A stretch of DNA of 64,000 bases, taken from the NCBI RefSeq assembly GCF_036320965.1, contig NC_092225.1, positions 32,539,943-32,603,942 on the forward strand, read 5' to 3'. Source of the DNA: Panulirus ornatus. Taxonomy: Eukaryota > Arthropoda > Malacostraca > Decapoda > Palinuridae. The notes under the pieces are model-generated. The model ran no database searches. It saw only the letters and a list, made by a program, of their open reading frames with translations, and had not been told where the DNA came from. The position numbers were made by a program, and so were the translations under genes. Shown piece after piece: positions 47,019 through 57,899 of the stretch. The first letter of the stretch is position 1. Each line of letters starts with the position of its first letter.

Positions 47019-48991
47019 GTCCAGCTCAATCTAACCTCAAACATGTCTGGGCAGGGCAGTTACTACTTGTTAACATTTGTGACGAATTGAACCAGCTGTA
47101 TAAAACCTATCTGTCCTTCATCGCACCCTAGACCTAGTTAACCTAAAAGTAATGACGTTATGTGTGGAGAAAATCAGAAATTACAGTAAACATTATAAAT
47201 ATGGATGTAGAAATAATGTAAATCGGTCTGGGAACAAAATTTGTCAAGTATTTTCAAAACGTTTTCTAGCGTTACTCTCATCTACTCTTTAATGATGAAT
47301 CATGCCTTATGACTGCAATATCTATGGAAGAAAAAGTTAAACGTTTACCTACAAGTTTGTATCCATTACTACGGCTGACATCAGACTGATGTAATATTGA
47401 CGATCCCCTTAAATCAAGATTATCGAAGTAATAGTTTTTAAATAACAACATTAGATCACCTCATAACAACATTAGATCACCTCTTATTTTTCTCTTTTCT
47501 TGGTTATGTAGCCGGTGTCAAGGGATTCGTTTCTGAGCCCGGTTAACGGTCCCCAGTTACACTCTCTTCAAACTATACCCAGGTAGTTTCTGGAACCAAC
47601 CCTAGGGTAGATTCCGGAATCTACCCTTACCTTCCACGATCTACCATTAGACAATACGTCAGCGAACAAGTATCCAGTCTCCGGGGTATATATACTGGGA
47701 AATCCAAATATGCCTCAGGATATATATAATCATCATTCTACCATGATTTCAGTGGAGTGCCTACCCGGGGCAGATACTTGAAAAATCGTTTTATCTACCC
47801 CTTATTAATTAATTTTTTTCATCTCAAAGGCATCTCCAAGTCATGAAAACCGGATGATGTATTCATTTTCCTCCTGTTATTCTTGGTGAATGAGTGTGAG
47901 CTGCAGATATTGCTGAAATGGTCCGAGGTGTTCTTGTGAAACAGGACTAGTTAAGATGTTACATATTAATTTATGCAGGTACACTAACCACATGAAAGAT
48001 TGGTTAGACCTAGTATGGACAACAACGTCAATACCCAGCCATTTAGGCTGTGGCCATCATCGCATCTATAGCTCACTGTACCGTTCACAAATCTGACAGC
48101 GTCTTACATCCGAGTCTATCCTTACTATGAATTCGTTCTCTGTCAGTTTAACAATTGCTTCGCCTGATAAAGTTTTGCCGATAATCAAAGTTTATTACAT
48201 ATTTCTGCAATAATGTGAAAATTGCTGTGTTTATCCATAACAAATGCCCCTATCTATATGGAGTTCCGAACCCCCAACACGAACGCATTTAAAACAGATA
48301 CGCATGTGGCCGTTTTCAGACATTTGCTGGCGTCTTACCCTGTACCACTGGCTCCTGAGTCAGGTTCTTACTTCGTGCTTCAGGTGTCTTACTTCCTGTC
48401 TAAAGTACTGTACGTTGTAAGTTCATCAATAGCACTATAATTCCCTAGAAGGCTACGATGTTGGTAAAAATGAGGGTAAAGTAAAAGATATATTATCAGT
48501 AATTTGGAAGCTCTCGCCAGCGCTCGCTCGGGTACTCATTGTTATACATGCCATATGAAACAGGATATCATTAATAATGAGAATATGATTCGTGTGAACG
48601 AGAAGGTGATGGTGAAATTGTTATGGTTGTGGTAGACTGAAGGTGATGATGGTGAGAAGGGTGGGTCATTTTTACAACGTTAGACGCACCAGTTGGTGTG
48701 GAAGAGTGAAGTAACGTCACCGACATGGTAATGAAAGGCTTAGGTATTGTCTTATTTAGACCATGAATTATGAAAGACGTCAATGTTCACAGCTGGCACA
48801 CGCATTCACCCCGACACGCACACATAAAACTTTGAGTTTGTTGTCTTTGTGACGGAACGTTACCAACGAAAACCAGTAACACTAGAAGACGCTGTAGTGT
48901 CCTTAAGGCCAACTGTCATTTCCATGTCCAAGGATGAGAATGACACTAATTACATGTGGTTGTGCCGTGAAGGATCTATGATAATACACAT

Positions 48992-48995
<4 letters not shown>
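47019..48995. other. Unique sequence without recognised features
   Basis: Short frames only. A 21-bp unit (cataacaacattagatcacct) is repeated twice near 47440-47482, and the 47510-47700 stretch has small direct repeats (tctaccctt, tctacc). Nothing identifiable. Confidence 0.5.

Positions 48996-49046
<51 letters not shown>
48996..49046. repeat. (TA)n array
   Basis: TA array abutting the T-run of SINE-S S8. Confidence 0.97.
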
Positions 49047-49064
<18 letters not shown>

Positions 49065-49182
49065 TTTTTTCATACTATTCACCATTTCCCGCATTAGCGA
49101 GGTAGCGCTAAGAACAGAGGACTGGGCCTTTGAGGGAATATCCTCACCTGGCCCCCTTCTCTGTTCCTTCTTTTGGAAAAAA
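49047..49182 (-). mobile_element. SINE-S copy S8 (3' module only)
   Basis: Contains the tail, hairpin and 3' module; it ends at 'cttcttttgg' followed by a pure A-run (49179-49198), so the 5' module is absent, as in copy S4. Confidence 0.9.
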
Positions 49183-49202
49183 AAAAAAAAAAAAAAAATA
49201 TA

Positions 49203-49971
49203 TTTTTTTTTTTTTTTTTTTTTTTGTCGCTGTCTCCCGCGTTTGCGAGGTAGCGCAAGGAAACAGACGAAAGAAATGGCCCAACCCCCCCCCCCCCATA
49301 CACATGTATATACATACGTCCACACACGCAAATATACATACCTACACAGCTTTCCATGGTGTACCCCAGACGCTTCACATGCCCTGCTTCAATCCACTGA
49401 CAGCACGTCAACCCCGGTATACCACATCGCTCCAATTCACTCTATTCCTTGCCCTCCTTTCACCCTCCTGCATGTTCAGGCCCCGATCACACAAAATCTT
49501 TTTCACTCCATCTTTCCACCTCCAATTTGGTCTCCCTCTTCTCCTTGTTCCCTCCACCTCCGACACATATATCCTCTTGGTCAATCTTTCCTCACTCATC
49601 CTCTCCATGTGCCCAAACCACTTCAAAACACCCTCTTCTGCTCTCTCAACCACGCTCTTTTTATTTCCACACATCTCTCTTACCCTTACGTTACTCACTC
49701 GATCAAACCACCTCACACCACACATTGTCCTCAAACATCTCATTTCCAGCACATCCATCCTCCTGCGCACAACTCTATCCATAGCCCACGCCTCGCAACC
49801 ATACAACATTGTTGGAACCACTATTCCTTCAAACATACCCATTTTTGCTTTCCGAGATAATGTTCTCGACTTCCACACATTCTTCAAGGCCCCCAGAATT
49901 TTCGCCCCCTCCCCCACCCTATGATCCACTTCCGCTTCCATGGTTCCATCCGCTGCCAGATCCACTCCCAG
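49203..49971 (-). mobile_element. LINE family A, copy A17 (inverted against A18)
   Basis: Minus-strand copy with T-run, hairpin, medium 3' UTR (C-run at 49287-49297) and coding region up to L-G-V-D-L-A-A-D. It meets copy A18 at 49971/49972 without any TA spacer; the junction shares 'ag'. Confidence 0.92.
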
Positions 49972-50850
49972 AAAGTTAAGAGTAAATGTGAATAAGAGCA
50001 AGGTAATTAGGTGCAGTAGGGTTGAGGGTCAAGTCAATTGGGAAGTAAGTTTGAATGGAGAAAAACTGGAGGCAGTAAAGTGTTTTAGATATCTGGGAGT
50101 GGATCTGGCAGCGGATGGAACCATGGAAGCGGAAGTGGATCATAGGGTGGGGGAGGGGGCGAAAATCCTGGGAGCCTTGAAGAATGTGTGGAAGTCGAGA
50201 ACATTATCTCGGAAAGCAAAAATGGGTATGTTTGAAGGAATAGTGGTTCCAACAATGTTGTATGGTTGCGAGGCGTGGGCTATGGATAGAGTTGTGCGCA
50301 GGAGGATGGATGTGCTGGAAATGAGATGTTTGAGGACAATGTGTGGTGTGAGGTGGTTTGATCGAGTAAGTAACGTAAGGGTAAGAGAGATGTGTGGAAA
50401 TAAAAAGAGCGTGGTTGAGAGAGCAGAAGAGGGTGTTTTGAAATGGTTTGGGCACATGGAGAGAATGAGTGAGGAAAGATTGACCAAGAGGATATATGTG
50501 TCGGAGGTGGAGGGAACGAGGAGAAGTGGGAGACCAAATTGGAGGTGGAAAGATGGAGTGAAGAAGATTTTGTGTGATCGGGGCCTGAACATGCAGGAGG
50601 GTGAAAGGAGGGCAAGGAATAGAGTGAATTGGATCGATGTGGTATACCGGGGTTGACGTGCTGTCAGTGGATTGAATCAGGGCATGTGAAGCGTCTGGGG
50701 TAAACCATGGAAAGCTGTGTAGGTATGTATATTTGCGTGTGTGGACGTGTATGTATATATATGTGTATGGGGGTGTGTTGGGCCATTTCTTTCGTCTGTT
50801 TCCTTGCGCTATCTCGCAAACGCGGGAGACAGCGACAAAGCAAAAAAAAA
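49972..50850 (+). mobile_element. LINE family A, copy A18 (inverted against A17)
   Basis: Plus-strand copy starting at the codons for [10 protein letters not shown] and open to the stop at 50654-50656. Medium 3' UTR, hairpin with one change (ctatctcgc) and an impure A-rich tail to about 50867. Confidence 0.92.
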
Positions 50851-50865
50851 AAAAGAAAAAAAAAG

Positions 50866-51249
<384 letters not shown>

Positions 51250-51251
51250 GG

Positions 51252-53322
51252 GGGATGTATAAAAGAAAGAGGCAGGAGGTCAAGAGAAAGGTGCAAGAGG
51301 TGAAAAAGAGGGCAAATGAGAGTTGGGGCGAGAGAGTATCATTAAATTTTAGGGAGAATAAAAAGATGTTTTGGAAGGAGGTAATTAAAGTGCGTAAGAC
51401 AAGGGAACAAATGGGAACTTCAGTGAAGGGGGCTAATGGGGAGGAGATGACAAGTAGTGGTGATGTGAGAAGCAGGTGGAGTGAGTATTTTGAAGTTTTG
51501 TTGAATGTGTTTGATGATAGAGTGGCAGATATAGGGTGTTTTGGTCGAGGTGGTGTGCAAAGTGAGAGGGTTAGGGAAAATGATTTGGTAAACAGAGAAG
51601 AGGTAGTAAAGGCTTTGCGGAAGATGAAAGCCGGCAAGGCAGCGGGTTTGGATGGTATTGCAGTGGAATTTATAAAAAAAAAAAAAAAGGGGGTGACTGT
51701 GTTGTTGACTGGTTGGTAAGGTTATTTAATGTATGTATTATTCATGGTGAGGTGCCTGATGATTGGCGAAATGCATGCATAGTGCCATTGTACAAAGGTA
51801 AAGGGGACAAAGGTGAGTGCTCAAATTACAGAGGTATAAGTTTGTTGAGTATTCCTGGTAAATTATATGGGAGAGTATTGATTGAGAGGGTGAAGGCATG
51901 TACAGAGCATCAGATTGGGAAAGAGCAGTGTGGTTTCAGAAGTGGTAGAGGATGTGTGGATCAGGTGTTTGCTTTGAGGAATGTATGTGAGACATACTTA
52001 GAAAAGCAAATGGATTTGTATGTAGCATTTATGGATCTGGAGAAGGCTTATGATAGAGTTGATAGAGATGCTCTGTGGAACGTATTAAGAATATATGGTG
52101 TTGGAGGCAAGTTGTTAGAAGCAGTGAAAAGTTTTTATCATCGAGGATGTAAAGCATGTGTACGTGTAGGAAGAGAGGAAAGTGATTGGTTCTCTGTGAA
52201 TGTAGGTTTGCGGCAGGGGTGTGTGATGTCTCCATGGTTGTTTAATTTGTTTATGGATGGAGTTGTTAGGGAGGTGAATGCAAGAGTTTTGGAAAGAGGG
52301 AGAAGTATGCAGTCTGTTTTGGATGAGAGAGCTTGGGAAGTGAGTCAGTTGTTCTTCGCTGATGATACAGCGCTGGTAGCTGATTCATGTGAGAAACTGC
52401 AGAAGCTGGTGACGGAGTTTGGTAAAATGTGTGAAAGAAGAAAGTTGAGAGTAAATGTGAATAAGAGCAAGGTTATTAGGTACAGTAGGGTTGAGGGTCA
52501 AGTCAGTTGGGAGGTAAGTTTGAATGGAGAAAAACTGGAGGAAGTGAAGTGTTTTAGATATCTGGGAGTGGATTTGGCAGCGGATGGAACCATGGAAGCG
52601 GAAGTGGATCATAGGGTGGGGGAGGGGGCGAAAATTCTTGGAGCCTTGAAGAATGTGTGGAAGTCGAGAACATTATCTCTGAAAGCAAAAATGGGTAAGT
52701 TTGAAGGAATAGTGGTTCCAACAATGTTGTATGGTTGTGAGGCGTGGGATATAGATGGAGTTGTGCGCAGGAGAGTGGATGTGCTAGAAATGAGATGTTT
52801 GAGGACAATATGTGGTGTGAGGTGGTTTGATCGAGTAAGTAATGTAAGGGTAAGAGAGATGTGTGGTAATAAAAAGAGTGTGGTTGAGAGAGCAGAAGAG
52901 GGTGTTTTGAAATGGTTTGGTCACATGGAGAGAATGAGTGAGGAAAGATTGACCAAGAGGATATATGTGTCAGAGGTGGAGGGAACGAGAAGTGGGAGAC
53001 CAAATTGAAGGTGGAAAGATGGAGTGAAAAAGATTTTGTGTGATCGGGGCCTGAACATGCAGGAGGGTGAAAGACGTGCAAGGAATAGAGTGAATTAGAA
53101 CGATGTGGTATACCGGGGTCGACGTGCTGTCAGTGGATTGAACCAGGGCATGTGAAGCGTCAGGGGTAAACCATGGAAAGCTGTGTAGGTATGTATATTT
53201 GCGTGTGTGGACGTATGTATATACATGTGTATGGGGGGGTTGGGCCATTTCTTTCGTCTGTTTCCTTGCGCTACCTCGCAAACGCGGGAGACAGCGACAA
53301 AGTATAATAATAAAAAAAAAAG

Positions 53323-53324
<2 letters not shown>
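51252..53324 (+). mobile_element. LINE family A, copy A20 (frameshifted, one stop)
   Basis: Plus-strand copy starting in the linker (M-Y-K-R-K-R-Q-E-V). An expanded A-run at 51677-51690 (normally six or seven A) shifts the frame before the RT. The second frame runs 51713-53008 with F-A-D-D at 52355-52366, then stops where Trp of R-P-N-W-R-W is TGA (53006-53008). It also carries an extra His codon near 52138. Medium 3' UTR, hairpin and a short tail. Confidence 0.9.

Positions 53325-53404
<80 letters not shown>
53325..53404. repeat. (TA)n array
   Basis: TA array between LINE A20's tail and the 5'-truncated start of LINE A21. Confidence 0.97.
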
Positions 53405-53406
<2 letters not shown>

Positions 53407-55540
53407 GAAGGAGACCTGTGTGGGGAAGTACCAGGAGAGACTGTGTACAGAATGGAAAAAGGTGAGAACAGTGGAGGTAAGGGGAGTGGGGGAGGAATGG
53501 GATGTATTTAGGGAATCAGTGATGGATTGCGCAAAAGATGCTTGTGGCATGAGAAGAGTGGGAGGTGGGCTGTTTAGAAAGGGTAGTGAGTGGTGGGATG
53601 AAGAAGTAAGAGTATTAGTGAAAGAGAAGAGAGAGGCATTTGGACGATTTTTGCAGGGAAAAAATGCAATTGAGTGGGAGAAGTATAAAAGAAAGAGACA
53701 GGAGGTCAAGAGAAAGGTGCAAGAGGTGAAAAAAAGGGCAAATGAGAGTTGGGGTGAGAGACTATCAGTAAATTTTAGGGAGAATAAAAAGATGTTCTGG
53801 AAGGAGGTAAATAGGGTGCGTAAGACAAGGGAGCAAATGGGAACTTCAGTGAAGGGCGTAAATGGGGAGGTGATAACAAGTAGTGGTGATGTGAGAAGGA
53901 GATGGAATGAGTATTTTGAAGGTTTGTTGAATGTGTCTGATGACAGAGTGGCAGATATAGGGTGTTTTGGTCGAGGTGGTGTGCAAAGTGAGAGGGTTAG
54001 GGAAAATGATTTGGTAAACAGAGAAGAGGTAGTAAAAGCTTTGCGGAAGATGAAAGCCGGCAAGGCAGCAGGTTTGGATGGTATTGCAGTGGAATTTATT
54101 AAAAAAGGGGGTGACTGTACTGTTGACTGGTTGGTAAGGTTATTTAATGTATGTATGACTCATGGTGAGGTGCCTGAGGATTGGCGGAATGCGTGCATAG
54201 TGCCATTGTACAAAGGCAAAGGGGATAAGAGTGAGTGCTCAAATTACAGAGGTATAAGTTTGTTGAGTATTCCTGGTAAATTATATGGGAGGGTATTGAT
54301 TGAGAGGGTGAAGGCATGTACAGAGCATCAGATTGGGGAAGAGCAGTGCGGTTTCAGAAGTGGTAGAGGATGTGTGGATCAGGTGTTTGCTTTGAAGAAT
54401 GTATGTGAGAAATACTTAGAAAAGCAAATGGATTTGTATGTAGCATTTATGGATCTGGAGAAGGCATATGATAGAGTTGATAGAGATGCTCTGTGGAAGG
54501 TATTAAGAATATATGGTGTGGGAGGCAAGTTGTTAGAAGCAGTGAAAAGTTTTTATCGAGGATGTAAGGCATGTGTACGTGTAGGAAGAGAGGAAAGTGA
54601 TTGGTTCTCAGTGAATGTAGGTTTGCGGCAGGGGTGTGTGATGTCTCCATGGTTGTTTAATTTGTTTATGGATGGGGTTGTTAGGGAGGTAAATGCAAGA
54701 GTCCTGGAAAGAGGGGCAAGTATGAAGTCTGTTGGGGATGAGAGAGCTTGGGAAGTGAGTCAGTTGTTGTTCGCTGATGATACAGCGCTGGTGGCTGATT
54801 CATGTGAGAAACTGCAGAAGCTGGTGACTGAGTTTGGGAAAGTGTGTGGAAGAAGAAAGTTAAGAGTAAATGTGAATAAGAGCAAGGTTATTAGGTACAG
54901 TAGGGTTGAGGGTCAAGTCAATTGGGAGGTGAGTTTGAATGGAGAAAAACTGGAGGAAGTGAAGTGTTTTAGATATCTGGGAGTGGATCTGTCAGCGGAT
55001 GGAACCATGGAAGCGGAAGTGGATCATAGGGTGGGGGAGGGGGCGAAAATTTTGGGAGCCTTGAAAAATGTGTGGAAGTCGAGAACATTATCTCGGAAAG
55101 CAAAAATGGGTATGTTTGAAGGAATAGTGGTTCCAACAATGTTGTATGGTTGCGAGGCGTGGGCTATGGATAGAGTTGTGCGCAGGAGGATGGATGTGCT
55201 GGAAATGAGATGTTTGAGGACAATGTGTGGTGTGAGGTGGTTTGATCGAGTGAGTAACGTAAGGGTAAGAGAGATGTGTGGAAATAAAAAGAGCGTGGTT
55301 GAGAGAGCAGAAGAGGGTGTTTTGAAATGGTTTGGGCACATGGAGAGAATGAGTGAGGAAAGATTGACCAAGAGGATATATGTGTCGGAGGTGGAGGGAA
55401 CGAGGAGAAGAGGGAGACCAAATTGGAGGTGGAAAGATGGAGTGAAAAAGATTTTGTGTGATCGGGGCCTGAACATGCAGGAGGGTGAAAGGAGGGCAAG
55501 GAATAGAGTGAATTGGAGCGATGTGGTATACAGGGGTTGA
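53405..55540 (+). CDS. LINE A21 reverse transcriptase polyprotein (5'-truncated, open)
   Basis: A 711-residue open frame from the truncation point (G-K-E-T-C-V) to the normal stop, with no real start codon because the 5' end is missing. The charged linker occupies about the first 190 residues. RT follows, with [31 protein letters not shown] and F-A-D-D (from 54770), then the C-terminal Y-G-C-E-A-W and H-M-E-R-M region. All catalytic residues are kept. It is nearly the same protein as copy A11, so both derive from a source active fairly recently (inference). It cannot be autonomous without the endonuclease domain. Confidence 0.9.
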
Positions 55541-55724
55541 CGTGCTGTCAGTGGAGTGAATCAAGGCATGTGAAGCGTCTGGGGTAAACCATGGAAAGCT
55601 GTGTAGGTATGTATATTTGCGTGTGTGGACGTGTGTATGTACATGTGTATGGGGGGGGTTGGGCCATTTCTTTCGTCTGTTTCCTTGCGCTACCTCGCAG
55701 ACGCGGGAGACAGCGACAAAGTAT

Positions 55725-55750
<26 letters not shown>
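53405..55750 (+). mobile_element. LINE family A, copy A21 (intact RT frame)
   Basis: Plus-strand copy truncated in the linker after the endonuclease, starting right at (TA)n. It has a medium 3' UTR, a hairpin variant (cgcagacgcggg) and a long A-run (55727-55750). Confidence 0.93.
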
Positions 55751-55788
<38 letters not shown>

Positions 55789-55970
55789 GTATACGTTGAG
55801 ATGTATAGGTATGTATATTTGCGTGTGTGGACGTGTATGTACATACATGTGTATGTGGGTGGGTTGGGCCATTCTTTCGTCTGTTTCCTTGCGCTACCTC
55901 GCTAACGCGGGAGACAGCGACAAAGCAAAATAAATAAAAAAAAAATATACATATATATATATATGTATAT
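55751..55970 (+). mobile_element. LINE family A, copy A22 (3' tail only) with flanking TA
   Basis: Only about 170 bp of long-class 3' UTR end (gtatacgttgagatgtatagg onward) plus hairpin and A-rich tail, set between short TA arrays (55751-55774, 55946-55970). It is probably an extremely 5'-truncated insertion. Confidence 0.85.
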
Positions 55971-56923
55971 AGCGCTGGTGGCTGATTCATGTGAGAAACT
56001 GCAGAAGCTGGTGACTGAGTTTGGTAAAGTGTGTGAAAGAAGAAAGTTAAGAGTAAATGTGAATAAGAGCAAGGTAATTAGGTACAGTAGGGGTGAGGGT
56101 CAAGTCAATTGGGAGGTAAGTTTGAATGGAGAAAAACTGGAGGAAGTAAAGTGTTTTAGATATCTGGGAGTGGATCTGGCAGCGGATGGAACCATGGAAG
56201 CGGAAGTGGATCATAGGGTGGGGGAGGGGGCGAAAATCCTGGCAGCCTTGAAGAATGTGTGGAAGTCGAGAACATTATCTCGGAAAGCAAAAATGGGTAT
56301 GTTTGAAGGAATAGTGGTTCCAACAATGTTGTATGGTTGCGAGGCGTGGGCTATGGATAGAGTTGTGCGCAGGAGGATGGATGTGCTGGAGATGAGATGT
56401 TTGAGGACAATGTTTGGTGTGGGGTGGTTTGATCGAGTAAGTAACGTAGGGGTAAGAGAGATGTGTGGAAATAAAAAGAGTATGGTTGAGAGAGCAGAAG
56501 AGGGTGTTTTGAAATGGTTTGGGCACATGGAGAGAATGAGTGAGGAAAGATTGACCAAGAGGATATATGTGTCGGAGGTGGAGGGAACGAGGAGAAGTGG
56601 GAGACCAAATTGGAGGTGAAAAGATGGAGTGAAAAAGATTTTGTGTGATCGGGGCCTGAACATGCAGGAGGGTGAAAGGAGGGCAAGGAATAGAGTGAAT
56701 TGGAGCGATGTGGTATACCGGGGTTGACGTGCTGTCAGTGGATTGAATCAGGGCATGTGAAGCGTCTGGGGTAAACCATGGAAAGCTGTGTAGGTATGTA
56801 TATTTGCGTGTGTGGACGTATGTATATACATGTGTATGGGGGGGGGGTTGGGCCATTTCTTTCGTCTGTTTCCTTGCGCTACCTCGCAAATGCGGGAGAC
56901 AGTGACAAAGCAAAAAAAAAAAA

Positions 56924-56924
<1 letters not shown>
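55971..56924 (+). mobile_element. LINE family A, copy A23 (5'-truncated, one stop)
   Basis: The plus-strand copy starts just after F-A-D-D (A-L-V-A-D-S-C-E-K). It is open for about 215 residues, then stops where Trp of W-K-D-G is TGA (56617-56619). It has C-to-F and R-to-G changes in the C-G-V-R-W-F block. Medium 3' UTR, hairpin (gcaaatgcggg), A-run. Confidence 0.9.

Positions 56925-56966
<42 letters not shown>
56925..56966. repeat. (TA)n array
   Basis: TA array between the tail of LINE A23 and the tail of SINE-S S9. Confidence 0.95.
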
Positions 56967-56986
<20 letters not shown>

Positions 56987-57222
56987 ATACTATTCGCCAT
57001 TTCCCGCGATAGCGAGGTAGCGTTAAGAACAGAGGACTGGGCCTTTGAGGGAATACCCTCACCTGGCCCCCTTCTCTGTTCCTTCTTTTGGAAAATTAAA
57101 ATAAAAAAATGAGAGGGGAGGATTTCCAGCCCCCCGCTCCCTTCCCTTTTAGTCGCCTTCTACGACACGCAGGGAATACGTGGGAAGTATTCTTTCTCCC
57201 CTATCCCCAGGGATTATCCCTG

Positions 57223-57225
<3 letters not shown>
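56967..57225 (-). mobile_element. SINE-S copy S9
   Basis: Complete minus-strand copy with T-run tail, hairpin (gcgatagcgaggtagcg), 3' module, short impure internal A-run, 5' module and terminal ctatccccaggga. The end is followed by tta and a reverse-complement copy of the last ten bases (tccctgggga), a small palindrome next to (TA)n. Confidence 0.92.

Positions 57226-57272
<47 letters not shown>
57226..57272. repeat. (TA)n array
   Basis: TA array at the 5' end of SINE-S S9; the dense repeat nest ends here. Confidence 0.95.
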
Positions 57273-57273
<1 letters not shown>

Positions 57274-57899
57274 TATCTTGTTAAATACCAAAACACATTT
57301 GTTACATTTAGCAGTAATGGGATACCTGGGCGTCTGTTCACTTCTTTATGGTTGTATTAGTCCCGTAGGAGAATGACAATCAGTTTCTCAAAGTTCATTT
57401 GTAAAACTTGAAATAATGAAGAAATAGAATTATATTGCAATATTTATGGAACCTAATTCCATGTCCAGGCGAAAAAAGATGTTAACTTCTGATCTTTTAT
57501 GTCCAGGAACATCTATATCATGGTGGTTAGATAAATGAATTGTTGTTTGTTTGTAAAGACTGTCACATATCTAATGCGAGGCGTACCTTTGCCCTGGGCG
57601 GTTCGTTCAAATAAGTGAACGAACAAAGAATAGTGATGACAGAAAGACCTTTCAGAGAATAGGGGCAGACGAGGAATGGAAAAGTTGGAGTCAGTTTTGA
57701 ATAAGTGGGGTTAACTAAAAGTTAGAGCCGGGGCTCAACCGAACGTGCATTGAATGAGCTTGGTGTGGGTAAGGCAGGACAGGACAAGTAGGAAGAGCAG
57801 GTCGAGCATGTGTACAGGTGCATTTTCATTTATCTTATTTCACAATATTTCATTTTATTTCACCAATTTCATTTTACTTCATTTCTAAGCGAGGAACAG
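57273..57899. other. Unrecognised spacer
   Basis: No recognised content. A small ttcattttatttcac direct repeat occurs near 57838-57880. Confidence 0.5.
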
